Source: an uncultured Verrucomicrobiota bacterium (lineage in GTDB: Bacteria; Verrucomicrobiota; Kiritimatiellia; RFP12; UBA1067). From it: a stretch of 34,019 nt of DNA. Below the pieces are notes generated by a model that saw only the letters and a program-made list of their open reading frames with translations, had not been told where the DNA came from and did no database searches. Where the stretch lies: NCBI GenBank assembly GCA_945834475.1, contig CAMAHK010000013.1, positions 1 to 34,019 of the forward strand, in the 5' to 3' direction. The position numbers and the translations under genes are program-made. This document shows, in pieces, positions 1-8,139 of the stretch (position 1 is its first letter; every line of letters begins with the position of its first letter).

Positions 1-54
1 CGGATTAGTCAGCATAAAAGCAAGGCGCACCGACTACTCAACTGGCAAACTCGG

Positions 55-63
55 GTTATACCA
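55..63 (-). promoter_or_regulatory. Extended -10 promoter element (TGG TATAAC)
   Basis: On the minus strand the sequence reads TATGGTATAAC, close to the TGGTATAAT element found at five other places here. It begins just after the xerC stop codon, so it would drive a gene lying to the left, outside the window. No -35 box is clear. Confidence 0.4.
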
Positions 64-67
64 TAAG

Positions 68-1018
68 TTAGGCCCGGGGATGCGCATTGGCGTAGGTGTC
101 CTTCAGCCGCTCGACTGAGACATGGGTGTAGATCTGGGTCGTCGAGAGCGACGCATGGCCAAGCATTTCCTGCACACTCCTGAGATCGGCGCCGGCATCC
201 AGGAGATGGGTCGCGAACGAGTGCCGCAACTTATGCGGCGAAAGGTCGGTCGGGAGCCCCGCCTCGGCGAGATAGCGCTTCATCCGCCGCTCGACGAAAC
301 GCCGTGAGAGCGGGTTGTACCGGTCGGAGAGGAAGACAAGGCGGTCGGCCTTGAGGTCGCCGGGACGCTCCACCGCGAGGAACTCGCGCAGATTGTTGAG
401 CGCCGCGACGGCCCGTGTGCCGAGGATGACGAGGCGGTCCTTCGACCCCTTGCCCGTCACGATCAGAGAGCCCCGCGCCAGATCGAGGTCTTCCCACTTG
501 ACCGCGATCATCTCGCTCACACGGCACCCCGTCGAATAAAGCGCCTCGAAGATCGCCGTATCGCGCACGGCCGCGTAGGCGCCAAGATTCCCCTCGGCGA
601 AGTCCTGCTGCGGCAACGCGAGGAAGCGGTCGATGTCGCTCGCCGAAATCGTCTTCGGGAGCCGCTTCGCCTTCCGCGGACCGTGCAGCATCGCGAACGG
701 ATTGTCCGTGACGATTGCCGCGCGCTGAAGCGTCCGGAAGAACGTACGCGCCGCCGCGATCTTCCGCCGGACGGTCGTCGCCGCCGCGCCTTCGGCCGTG
801 AAGGCTGTCACGAAACGACGCGCGTCCATTTCGCCATACGTCGTCCAGACGTACGGCGGTTCGGCCGATTCACCCCACTTCGCCGTCACCAATTGCGCAA
901 GATCGATCGCGTAGCTTTCGGACGTGTTGACGGAAGCATTGCGCTCCGCGGCGAGGTACGCCGCAAAGCGCTTCAGCTGCGGATCCTCCGCGGCGAACTT
1001 ATTCGGCCGAAGCGTCAT
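68..1018 (-). CDS. xerC: Tyrosine recombinase XerC
   Basis: Site-specific tyrosine recombinase of 316 aa that resolves chromosome dimers at dif with its XerD partner. The N-terminal SAM-like core-binding domain covers about residues 10-100 and the catalytic domain 120-310. All catalytic residues are visible: R166 in TGCRVSE, K190 in the GKGSKDR hairpin, H262 and R265 in HKLRHSFATHLL, H288 in LGHASLSTTQ, and nucleophile Y297 in QIYTH. The C-terminal ending NAHPRA and the HKLRHSFATHLL box favour XerC over XerD. The ATG lies 20 nt inside the topA 3' end in another frame, so it is probably translated from the same mRNA as topA. The length is normal. No second Xer gene is in the window, so the XerC label rests on motif style. 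Confidence 0.9.
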   Translation of the reverse strand: MTLRPNKFAAEDPQLKRFAAYLAAERNASVNTSESYAIDLAQLVTAKWGESAEPPYVWTTYGEMDARRFVTAFTAEGAAATTVRRKIAAARTFFRTLQRAAIVTDNPFAMLHGPRKAKRLPKTISASDIDRFLALPQQDFAEGNLGAYAAVRDTAIFEALYSTGCRVSEMIAVKWEDLDLARGSLIVTGKGSKDRLVILGTRAVAALNNLREFLAVERPGDLKADRLVFLSDRYNPLSRRFVERRMKRYLAEAGLPTDLSPHKLRHSFATHLLDAGADLRSVQEMLGHASLSTTQIYTHVSVERLKDTYANAHPRA

Positions 1019-3545
1019 CGCCGCCGCGCGTCTTGAGCCCGAGTGCCTCGGCCTGCGCCTCGTAGTTCGGAATCTGCGCCTTGTAGACGTTCACGACGCG
1101 CTTGAGCGCCGCGAGCTGACGCGGCGAAAGCGAGTGGCGGCGCTCGTACTGTTCCGCGAGGGACTTCACGAACGATGCGTCGTCGTAGACGCGCTTGCCC
1201 TTCTTCGCGATGGGACGCCAGGTCGTGACGGAATCCAGAAGCTTCAGGATCGCCGGCACCGTCGGATCGTCCTTCGGCGTCTCGAACCCGCCTTCGACAA
1301 ACGGCGCGAGCTTCTCGCGGATCTCCGCCGCGTCGGGAAGCCCGCCCGCATTCTCGCCGGCCGAACGCGCCAGGATGCCAAACTGCTTCATCGAAAGCCC
1401 CTTGCCGCGATCGTACTGCTCGCGCAACGATTTGAGGAACGGATTCTGATCCATCCCACCGATGCGGTCCAGCACCTCGAAGCAATAGGCGCAAAGCTGC
1501 GGATCGGCACGCTCGACGGCCGTCTTCGAGACACCAAGTCCCGCCGCCGCGAGACGTTCCTCGCAGTCCGGGATCTGCGCGGCATAACTCATCGCCATGC
1601 GGACGAGGAACTGGAGCTGACGCGCGGAAAGCGGCTTTTTCTCGTCGCGCTGCTTCTTCACGCTCTCCACGAAGGCTTTGTCGTCATAGACGCGCTTCTC
1701 GATCTTTTTCGGCGGCGTCCATTCCTTCACCTCGTCCAGGAGCGCGAAGACGGCCTCGAACTTTTCGGGCGCGGGACGGTCCTCCTCGACGATCGTGCCG
1801 ATGTCCTTGAGGAACTTCGCGTAGAACTGCGAGAGCATCGCGTTCATCGGCAGTCCCTCTTCCTCGACCTTGTCGAGTTCGGCCTCCATCTGGGCCGTAT
1901 ACCCGACGGAAAAGAGCGCGTCCATCTTCTTCACGAGCCAGTCGCAGACGAGAATGCCGCGTTCCATCGGCACGAGCTTCTTCTTCTCGGTCTTCGCGTA
2001 TTCGCGCGCCTTCAACGTCTCGATCGTCTGCGCGTAGGTCGACGGACGCCCCACGCCGTTCTCTTCGAGCGCCTTGATGAGCGACGCCTCGGAATAATGC
2101 GAGGGCCCCTTCGTCTGCTTCTCGTCGGCGATCCAGCGGACGGCCTCCAGGTCGTCGCCCTTCGAGACAGCCGGCAGGTACGCGACCTCGTCGGTGTCCT
2201 CGTCGTCCTCGCCGTCCTTCGTCTTCTTCTTGAGCGACAGCTTCATGATCTTCAGGAAGCCCTCGAAGTCGACGCGCGTCGCGGACGCCGTGAAAAGATA
2301 GTTGTGAGCGATCGCCGGCTTGCGCGCCGCGATCGACAGCGTCGTCACCGTCGTCTTCGCATCCGCCATCTGGCTCGCGACGAACCGCCGCCAGATGAGG
2401 TCGTAGAGCTTGAGCTCCTGCGTGTCCATCTTCGCCGCCTCGGCCCGCTTCGGCGAGAGCTCGACATCGGTCGGACGGATCGCCTCGTGTGCCTCCTGCG
2501 CCGCGACGCCGGCCTTCGCCTTCGCGGCGAAGAAGTTCGGCTTCTCGGGATAGTACTCGGCACCGCAGTACTTGACGATGAAGTCCTTCGCCATCGCCCG
2601 CGCCTGCTCCGAGACGTTCACCGAGTCAGATCGCATGTAGGTGATACGGCCGGCTTCGTACAGGGACTGCGCGAGCTTCATCGTCTTCCCGGGCGAGAAC
2701 CCGAGTACGCTCGACGCGGCCTGCTGCAACGTCGACGTCGTGAACGGAGGCAACGCGTGACGCGTCTTCGGCTGGTCCTTGACGTCCGTCACCTCCAGGG
2801 CCGCGCCCGCGAGGTCCAAGAGAATCGCATTACCCGTCTCCTTCGAGCGGATGTCGGGCTTCTCGCCGTCGAAGCGCGAGAGCTTCGCGACGAACGTCTC
2901 CTTGTCGCCGGGCTTCTTCGCCTCGACGCCCATCAGGTAGTACGTCTCGGGCGTGAACGCGTCGATCTCCTTCTGGCGCTCGACGAGGAGACGGAGCGCG
3001 ACGGACTGGACGCGCCCCGCGCTGAGCGTGCGGTTGTTCGCGCAGTTGATGTTCTTCCAGAGAAGCGGCGAAACCTTGTAGCCAACGAGACGGTCGAGGA
3101 TGCGACGCGCCTGCTGGGCGTCGACGAGCGGCATGTCGATCTCGCGCGGCGCGGCGACGGCCTTCAGGACGGCCGACTTCGTGATTTCGTTGTACGTGAC
3201 GCGGTGGAACGGCTTCGCGCCCGCAACAGGGGTCAGCACTTCCTTCAAGTGCCACGCGATCGCCTCTCCCTCGCGGTCAGGATCGCTTGCGAGATAGATT
3301 TCGTCCGAGGCCTTCGTCGCCGCCTTCAGCTCGGCGACGACCTTCTCCTTGCCCTCGGAAACGACGTATGTCGGCGCGAACGACCAGGCGTCAGGCCCCG
3401 TCTCCGCCACGCGGATCGCGCCATTTTCCTTCGGAAGATCGCGAATGTGCCCGACCGAACTCTTGACCGTGAACTCGCTGCCCAGATACTTGCCAATCGT
3501 CTTCGCTTTCGCGGGAGACTCGACGATAAGAAGCTTCTTTGCCAT
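999..3545 (-). CDS. topA: DNA topoisomerase I (type IA)
   Basis: Relaxes negative supercoils through a 5'-phosphotyrosine intermediate. The TOPRIM domain starts at LLIVESPAKAKTIGKYLG with E9, and the acidic triad is D88, D90 and E92 in SDPDREGEAIAWHL. The catalytic tyrosine is Y303 in GRITYMRSDSVN. LSAGRVQSVALRLL (174-187) and HEAIRPTD are family hallmarks. The ATG follows an AAGGTG ribosome-binding site. The protein has 848 aa. The C-terminus has no CxxC zinc ribbons; it carries three related helical repeats of about 80-90 residues starting near 597, 685 and 765, each with a YDD/DQN-xxFhxSh motif followed by LSxRQL or a variant. The gene is 17 nt downstream of pssA and overlaps xerC. Confidence 0.96.
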   Translation of the reverse strand: MAKKLLIVESPAKAKTIGKYLGSEFTVKSSVGHIRDLPKENGAIRVAETGPDAWSFAPTYVVSEGKEKVVAELKAATKASDEIYLASDPDREGEAIAWHLKEVLTPVAGAKPFHRVTYNEITKSAVLKAVAAPREIDMPLVDAQQARRILDRLVGYKVSPLLWKNINCANNRTLSAGRVQSVALRLLVERQKEIDAFTPETYYLMGVEAKKPGDKETFVAKLSRFDGEKPDIRSKETGNAILLDLAGAALEVTDVKDQPKTRHALPPFTTSTLQQAASSVLGFSPGKTMKLAQSLYEAGRITYMRSDSVNVSEQARAMAKDFIVKYCGAEYYPEKPNFFAAKAKAGVAAQEAHEAIRPTDVELSPKRAEAAKMDTQELKLYDLIWRRFVASQMADAKTTVTTLSIAARKPAIAHNYLFTASATRVDFEGFLKIMKLSLKKKTKDGEDDEDTDEVAYLPAVSKGDDLEAVRWIADEKQTKGPSHYSEASLIKALEENGVGRPSTYAQTIETLKAREYAKTEKKKLVPMERGILVCDWLVKKMDALFSVGYTAQMEAELDKVEEEGLPMNAMLSQFYAKFLKDIGTIVEEDRPAPEKFEAVFALLDEVKEWTPPKKIEKRVYDDKAFVESVKKQRDEKKPLSARQLQFLVRMAMSYAAQIPDCEERLAAAGLGVSKTAVERADPQLCAYCFEVLDRIGGMDQNPFLKSLREQYDRGKGLSMKQFGILARSAGENAGGLPDAAEIREKLAPFVEGGFETPKDDPTVPAILKLLDSVTTWRPIAKKGKRVYDDASFVKSLAEQYERRHSLSPRQLAALKRVVNVYKAQIPNYEAQAEALGLKTRGGDDASAE

Positions 3546-3562
3546 TACACCTTAAAAGTCAA

Positions 3563-4423
3563 TTAGGATGCGTGCGCCTGCTCGTAGCGTGCACGCGTCC
3601 GAAGGAACAGAAGGCCGGAAACCGGCACCGTAAAGATGTACCCGACGCCGACGACGCCAAGCGTCAACCAAAAGTGCGACACGAGGAACGCAATCAGCAG
3701 GAGGAGCCCCGCTAGCACGAACGGCATCGCCTTGCGCGAAATGCGCAGGTGTTTGAGCGAGATCGTCGGCAGACGGCTCGCCATCAGCGTACCCACGAAA
3801 AGGAGCATGAAGATGCCGAGGTAGGGACTCTGCAAGACCTGCGCAACCGCCGGCGCGGAGCCCTTCGCGTCCAGCGCGAGCGAGAGGATCGCCGGCGTCA
3901 GCACCATCCAGCAACCGCCCGGGGCTGGTACGCCCGTGAAGTAGTTCGTCCAGTACGGTGCCGTTTCTTGCTCGAGCATCGTGTTGAACCGCGCGAGACG
4001 GAAGCAGTCGCACATCGCGTAGAAGAGCGAGCAGCCGAGAACGGTACGGATGAGCGGCGTCGCCACGGCCGAACCGTCCAGATACTGGTGCGCAGGACCG
4101 CCCGTCATCCAGAAGTACATGAACATCGCCGGCGCCACGCCAAAGTTGACGAAGTCGGCGAGCGAGTCCAGCTCGGCACCGAGCTTGGAACTCGCCTTCA
4201 GGAGTCGCGCAATGCGCCCGTCGAGCCCGTCGCAGATGCAGGCGACAAGAAGCGCCGTGAGTGCTTCGAGGAAACGCCCTTCCGACGACAGTGAGATGGA
4301 GGTGATGCCCGCGCACGCGGCGAGGGACGTCACCAAGTTCGGAATCATCGCCCGAAGCGGAATGCGATCAGGACGCGGCTCATGCGTTTTCCGGCGCCGG
4401 CCTCTCAAGCGAAACTTACCCAT
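3563..4423 (-). CDS. pssA: CDP-diacylglycerol--serine O-phosphatidyltransferase
   Basis: Makes phosphatidylserine from CDP-diacylglycerol and serine in the membrane, the step before phosphatidylethanolamine. The CDP-alcohol phosphotransferase signature is complete: D65, D68, G69, A72, R73, G82, D86 and D90. Several hydrophobic segments follow, including residues 55-64, about 205-225 and about 232-262. The length (286 aa) suits the bacterial membrane-type (PssA type II) enzyme. The basic, Arg-rich first 25 residues are ahead of the first membrane helix, and M26 is an alternative start. The 39-nt gap from infC holds three GGTGTAG repeats, and topA follows 17 nt downstream. Other CDP-alcohol transferases such as PgsA remain possible, but the length and helix pattern favour PssA. 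Confidence 0.85.
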   Translation of the reverse strand: MGKFRLRGRRRKTHEPRPDRIPLRAMIPNLVTSLAACAGITSISLSSEGRFLEALTALLVACICDGLDGRIARLLKASSKLGAELDSLADFVNFGVAPAMFMYFWMTGGPAHQYLDGSAVATPLIRTVLGCSLFYAMCDCFRLARFNTMLEQETAPYWTNYFTGVPAPGGCWMVLTPAILSLALDAKGSAPAVAQVLQSPYLGIFMLLFVGTLMASRLPTISLKHLRISRKAMPFVLAGLLLLIAFLVSHFWLTLGVVGVGYIFTVPVSGLLFLRTRARYEQAHAS

Positions 4424-4459
4424 TTCTACACCTTGACCCTACACCTTATCTCTACACCT
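4424..4459 (-). repeat. Three short GGTGTAG direct repeats in the pssA ribosome-binding region
   Basis: Between the infC stop and the pssA ATG, the minus strand holds GGTGTAGAG, AAGGTGTAGGG and AAGGTGTAGAA in a row. Each AAGGTG could pair with 16S rRNA, and topA downstream uses the same AAGGTGTA context. The copy nearest the ATG is the likely functional ribosome-binding site. Confidence 0.6.
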
Positions 4460-4462
4460 ACC

Positions 4463-5035
<573 letters not shown>

Positions 5036-5070
5036 AACCCACCTCTGTTTTTTTAGTTAATGATGTCCAT

Positions 5071-5079
5071 ATTCTATCA
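5071..5079 (-). promoter_or_regulatory. Probable infC operon promoter (extended -10 TGA TAGAAT)
   Basis: The minus strand reads TGATAGAAT, an extended -10. It would start transcription near 5064 and leave a leader of about 29 nt before the proposed infC ATC start. No convincing -35 box is seen. It sits between infC and the IS relic. Confidence 0.45.
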
Positions 5080-5222
5080 CATCGGCAGAACTAACGCAAG
5101 GGAAGCGGCAGGCGTGGCTCATTTAAAAACCGCCGCACGGTAGCCCATGCCGCGAGCTGTTCAAGCCGCAGCTGGGGTCGCCCGCCGTTGGTCAGCCATT
5201 GGCCTCATGGTTGACTGTAATT

Positions 5223-5332
5223 GCGGGCGATATCCCCCGAGCGTCAGCGAGCTTGCGAAGCAAGTGGCTACAGGGGTGCGAATTGTTCAGCATCGTCCGC
5301 CGGTGTCCATCATTGTCCAGCATCGTCCGTTG
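5223..5332 (+). repeat. Left 110-bp inverted-repeat arm
   Basis: Nearly identical to the reverse complement of 5833-5942, with about four mismatches, all in the inner third. It contains the small hairpin CTTGC-GAA-GCAAG and two copies of CAGCATCGTCCG. Just outside it (about 5190-5216) is a stem GTCAGCC/GGTTGAC with loop ATTGGCCTCAT. Confidence 0.85.
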
Positions 5333-5336
5333 CTGA

Positions 5337-5825
5337 CGCATCCTCCTCGACAATTCCTTTGCGCGTCGTCGACACGCCTTTCCCCAGAATACGGCGGTTC
5401 CCGAGCTTTTGACCCTGATAGCCAACGACAGCGGCGGATGCGTCATCACGACCGATGCCGCAGGATGTCAGAAGCTGAACGCGAGAAAAGTCGTCGACTG
5501 CAAGGCGGACTATGTCTTCGGACTGAAAGGCAATCAGAAGAACATGCACGACGAATTCCTTGAACTGTTCGACAAATGCCAGCGGCAGCATCCGAATCGT
5601 TTCGCCACGTTCGGAACCGTCGAGAAGAACGGCGGACGCTACGAAAGGCGAAAGTGCATTCAGACGGACTATGTCGAATGGTTCCCCGAGATCGACGAGT
5701 GGAAGGGTCTGCGCAGCGTCATCATGGTCGGGAAGGAGTTGGATCTGAGTGTAGGCGACGTCGTCTTCAAGGGGATATGCTCACGAGAGTTCCTGTTTTC
5801 ATTGGCATTCGGGAAGGCGGCATGA
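5337..5825 (+). pseudogene. ISAs1-family transposase, internal fragment
   Basis: The open frame runs from a TGA at 5334 to a TGA at 5823. The homologous part starts at about VPELLTLIANDSGGCVITTD and continues AAGCQKLNARKVVDCKADYV and FGLKGNQKNMHDE, which is the classic central block of ISAs1 (H-repeat) DDE transposases. WKGLRSVIMVGKE near the end matches the region just before the last catalytic part. The N-terminal domain and the C-terminal third are missing, so it cannot be active. No start codon or ribosome-binding site fits. The family call rests on motif recognition. Confidence 0.8.
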
Positions 5826-5832
5826 CGAGCAT

Positions 5833-5942
5833 CAACGGACGATGTTGGACAATGATGAACAACGGCGGACGATGCTGAACAATTCGCACCCCTGTAGCCA
5901 CTTGCTTCGCAAGCTCGCTGACGCTCGGGGGATATCGCCCGC
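5833..5942 (-). repeat. Right 110-bp inverted-repeat arm
   Basis: Mirror copy of 5223-5332. Its inner end holds two imperfect tandem units built on CGGACGATGYTG(R)ACAA. Just outside (about 5946-5980) is a perfect 10-bp stem GGTAGGCCTC/GAGGCCTACC, with loop sequence related to that of the left arm but with different stem bases. Confidence 0.85.
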
Positions 5943-6076
5943 ACAGGTAGGCCTCTGTAAGGCCAATGGAGGCCTACCGGCGGGCGACCCCAGCTTGAGC
6001 TACAAACCGCTCACGCTTCGGGATGTTGCGCCTCGGCATTTAAATGAGCCACTCCTGGCTTCGCGGACACCTTGTC

Positions 6077-6106
6077 TTGACCCGGCCTTGGCCGTTGTGC
6101 TACACT
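6077..6106 (+). promoter_or_regulatory. Promoter TTGACC-18-TACACT
   Basis: TTGACC at 6077-6082 and TACACT at 6101-6106, with 18-bp spacing, form a good sigma-70-type promoter on the plus strand. Transcription would begin near 6113, directly at an ATG (6114), and meet the hairpin at 6156-6181. It therefore makes a leaderless short mRNA or a small RNA. Confidence 0.5.
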
Positions 6107-6113
6107 ATCGTCC

Positions 6114-6215
6114 ATGTCCCACCGCCCGCCCCGCATCCTCTATACCATAGCGAAAGAGGGACCGCCCTTCGGCGGTCCCTCCTCTTTCACCCTTCTGTCT
6201 TCGGGCGGCAGATGA
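6114..6215 (+). pseudogene. Short 33-aa ORF after a promoter, possible gene remnant or small RNA
   Basis: The ATG lies 7 nt past the TACACT box. The peptide starts MSHRPPRILYTIA, which resembles the first strand of GT-B glycosyltransferases (RILYTI). It then runs through the terminator hairpin and ends at a TGA, antisense to the end of the 51-aa gene. It is more likely the 5' stub of a lost gene, or an untranslated small RNA of about 70-80 nt, than a real protein. Confidence 0.25.
6156..6181. terminator. Strong hairpin terminator, possibly bidirectional
   Basis: Perfect 11-bp stem GAGGGACCGCC/GGCGGTCCCTC with tetraloop CTTC, flanked by CTCTTTC on the plus side and CTTTCG on the minus side. 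It sits five bases past the stop of the 51-aa minus-strand gene and ends the transcript from the promoter at 6077. The U-tracts are short, so efficiency is uncertain. Confidence 0.75.
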
Positions 6216-6342
6216 CGATCGTGTTGCCGTCGCCCAGCCTCACTTCGGCATCATGCCAATGTCCCTGATGGGACGCGTGTAGTATGGCCCTCTCCAGCGC
6301 AGCCACGCTGCAAGGGAGAGGGATCGTGGCCATTTCAGTCAT
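6187..6342 (-). CDS. 51-aa small protein, unknown function
   Basis: The ORF starts ATG ACT GAA ATG and ends just before the hairpin at 6156-6181. An AGGAG ribosome-binding site lies 7 nt before the ATG, and a TATGGTATAAT promoter about 29 nt upstream of the start gives a complete monocistronic unit. The peptide begins MTEMATIPLPCSVAALERAI, has GHWHDAEVRLGDGNTIVICR, and ends in PKTEG. It has no signal peptide or membrane segment. I do not recognise the family. The final 19 nt of the VICRPK region recur at 8456-8474 in another gene's frame. Promoter, ribosome-binding site and terminator together support it as a real gene despite its size. Confidence 0.65.
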   Translation of the reverse strand: MTEMATIPLPCSVAALERAILHASHQGHWHDAEVRLGDGNTIVICRPKTEG

Positions 6343-6377
6343 GGTCGGTCTCCTTTGTAGTGTTTGTTTGAGCAGTC

Positions 6378-6386
6378 ATTATACCA
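6378..6386 (-). promoter_or_regulatory. Extended -10 TGGTATAAT for the 51-aa gene
   Basis: The minus strand reads TATGGTATAATG. Transcription would start near 6371, leaving a 29-nt leader with a good AGGAG site before the ATG at 6342. No -35 box with normal spacing is visible. Confidence 0.65.
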
Positions 6387-6407
6387 TAGCCGTCAATATG
6401 CACATTC

Positions 6408-7589
6408 TCAGGATCGAGCGAAACGGACGGCGGCAATGAGCGAAACGACTGCGAGGACGAGATATAGGACAAAGACAAACGGATAACCAGTCTCCCCCAA
6501 CGCCATCAAAGCCCCGCTCACCTGATTGCCGCCTATCTGAACGACATTTGCAAAGAGATTCGTGAAGCCGATTGCGCTCGCCATGTAGACGGTCGGAACG
6601 CACTCCTTCGTACCGGTCAGGAGAACGCTCGTTACGCCATATCCCGCACCCAGCAGAAGATAAGCCGTGCGATAGGGCGCGATGCCTTTCGCCCCGAACA
6701 TCGACGCGCACAGAAGCATCGTAAACGCCGCCACGATCGCCCCCGCGCCCCACAGGAAGAACGGGCGCCGCGCATTCTTCAAGAGGAGGGAGACACTGCC
6801 CATGAAGACCATGCCGAACATGACGACCCAATTCATCTCGGAGACGAGCGCGGGCATCCCGTGAAGCCGAGCGAAAGGTGCCGCGCTGACACAAAGGAAG
6901 CTCCAATAGACGGCGATGTTGAGTCCCGCGACGATCATCGCGAGTCGTGCCTTCCGCACCCGGAAACTGGCAAGCATATCCCTCCAGGGGAAAACCGAGC
7001 GCACCGGAGAAGCAACAAGGCGTACCGTGTCCCCGCGCATCGTCACCGCCAAAATCGCAAGTGCCGCCGCGCAGGCAAGTGTTCCGAAGTTGACGACCCG
7101 TGCTGCGAGCTGCCAAGTACCACAGGCCTCGACCAACCACGGAAAGACCGCACTCGCCCCCAGCGTTCCGCCATAACTGAACACATAGAAAACACCGATC
7201 ATCGCGGCGAAGTAGCGGCGGTCGAACGAGACGTCGAAAAGCTTCAGGATCGCCAGATAGACGATTGTGCGCCCGCCCCCGTTGAAAAATTCGCCAATCA
7301 ACATGAGGAGGAGATTCGACGACTCGTGAACCGGGACATACGCGAGCGCTTGCAGAACGGATCCGACAAGCAACATGCGTCCCCAACCGAACCGATCAAC
7401 AAAGACGCCACTTAATCCGATGAACAGCATGCAACCGAAGACACCGGCACTCGGCAGCAGCGCGACTTGAGCGCTCGTGAGGCCGTAGTCCTCGACAATC
7501 CGCTCGAACACCATCCCCGGGACAGCCACGCGGCTCATAGCCCCGAGCATGTAGACGAGACAACCGAATATGAGACGGGCAATACGCAT
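6408..7589 (-). CDS. MFS transporter
   Basis: Major facilitator superfamily-type inner-membrane transporter of 393 aa with about 12 predicted hydrophobic helices. The loop between helices 2 and 3, GVFVDRFGWGRMLLVGS, is the MFS signature region (GxxxDRxGxRR-like). ALMALGETGYPFVFVLYLVL near the C-terminus also fits. The first half contains EFFNGGGRTIVYLAILKLFD, and the centre VAGLNIAVYWSFLCVSAAPF. The substrate cannot be read from sequence. A 5'-truncated paralogue lies at 11100-12075 on the same strand with the same central segments. The ATG at 7589 has no strong ribosome-binding site. A 31-aa ORF precedes it. Confidence 0.82.
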   Translation of the reverse strand: MRIARLIFGCLVYMLGAMSRVAVPGMVFERIVEDYGLTSAQVALLPSAGVFGCMLFIGLSGVFVDRFGWGRMLLVGSVLQALAYVPVHESSNLLLMLIGEFFNGGGRTIVYLAILKLFDVSFDRRYFAAMIGVFYVFSYGGTLGASAVFPWLVEACGTWQLAARVVNFGTLACAAALAILAVTMRGDTVRLVASPVRSVFPWRDMLASFRVRKARLAMIVAGLNIAVYWSFLCVSAAPFARLHGMPALVSEMNWVVMFGMVFMGSVSLLLKNARRPFFLWGAGAIVAAFTMLLCASMFGAKGIAPYRTAYLLLGAGYGVTSVLLTGTKECVPTVYMASAIGFTNLFANVVQIGGNQVSGALMALGETGYPFVFVLYLVLAVVSLIAAVRFARS

Positions 7590-7611
7590 CAGCTTTGGTC
7601 ACTTAACGCCT

Positions 7612-7707
7612 TCAACGGCAAAACGGACGGCCTTCGCAAAAGCTGTCGGGCGGGCGGGATCGACGCAAGGAAGCCGCACGGTTGCGTTCGATCAGGGTCT
7701 CGTTCAT
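7612..7707 (-). pseudogene. 31-aa ORF upstream of MFS gene, possibly frameshifted
   Basis: Begins MNETLIERNRAASLRRSRPP and stops at a TGA. In the next frame the last part reads AFAKAVRFAVEGVK before a TGA, which looks more protein-like, so a frameshift may have broken a slightly longer small gene. A GAG-rich stretch precedes the ATG. I do not recognise it. Confidence 0.25.
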
Positions 7708-7737
7708 GGCTCTCACTTCTCATCGACTAGACACACA

Positions 7738-8136
7738 TCACATCACGACTTCCGTATCCGGCAAGCGGCGAAATGATTTCTCGCACGAAACCGTGATTTG
7801 TCCGCGCCCACGATAATCAGCCACGAGAACACGATCCATGAATCCCGGATTCGCCTTTGCCAGATCGGGCAAGGCCAGAGCAGATTCCACGCCTTCGCTA
7901 AAGGCAATCGCATCGTCATCCGACAGACGTAGCAAGGCTCCTATCGCCTCGTCCTTCGTCTTGCCGTAGTGATGTTGAAGCGCATAATAAGTCTCGGACA
8001 CAACGAGGTCACCGACAAAGAACGTGTCACCCTGATCGATTGCCTCCTGATACCGCATCAACGCCTTCTCCGCCAACTCTCGCGGCTGTCCGGTCAGCAA
8101 GCGGAGCAGATACGACGTATCCATCCCTAGCGTCAT
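7738..8136 (-). CDS. vapC: VapC-type PIN-domain toxin
   Basis: PIN-domain ribonuclease toxin of 132 aa; VapC toxins typically cut initiator tRNA or rRNA when released from antitoxin. The acidic active-site residues are D6 in GMDTSYLLRLL, E48 in VVSETYYAL and D101 in FMDRVLVADY. The C-terminal QITVSCEKSFRRLPD matches the usual PIN ending (D/E-K-x-F). The start ATG is three nt after the antitoxin stop, so translation is probably coupled. M5 is an alternative start. Length is normal. The family is clear; the RNA target is unknown. Confidence 0.88.
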   Translation of the reverse strand: MTLGMDTSYLLRLLTGQPRELAEKALMRYQEAIDQGDTFFVGDLVVSETYYALQHHYGKTKDEAIGALLRLSDDDAIAFSEGVESALALPDLAKANPGFMDRVLVADYRGRGQITVSCEKSFRRLPDTEVVM

Positions 8137-8139
8137 GGC

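Larger units (their letters stand above)
5115..6052. mobile_element. IS relic: ISAs1-type transposase fragment inside long inverted repeats
   Basis: The outer ends both carry TGGCTCATTTAAA in opposite orientation. Inside, two nearly identical 110-bp arms (5223-5332 and 5833-5942) face each other around a fragment of transposase gene. Outside the 110-bp arms the similarity continues in patches, for example GCTGGGGTCGCCCGCCG and CCATTGGCCT, so each repeat is about 220 bp. Such long arms are far larger than the short terminal repeats of ISAs1 elements, so the flanks may be a separate repeat family that captured the fragment. It lies between infC and the accessory zone. Confidence 0.75.

Noticed and set aside
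924-3566. 880-codon plus-strand open frame opposite topA
   Set aside because: It is the mirror of the GC-rich topA codons, rich in Arg and Leu with no domains, while topA has all catalytic motifs.
5223-5412. ORFs reading MRAISPERQRACEASGYRG in both repeat arms
   Set aside because: They are translations of the inverted repeat itself; no start signals, and the two copies diverge outside the repeat.
6137-6146. Another TATGGTATA on the minus strand
   Set aside because: It lacks the final AAT of the -10 and lies just past a terminator with no gene following.
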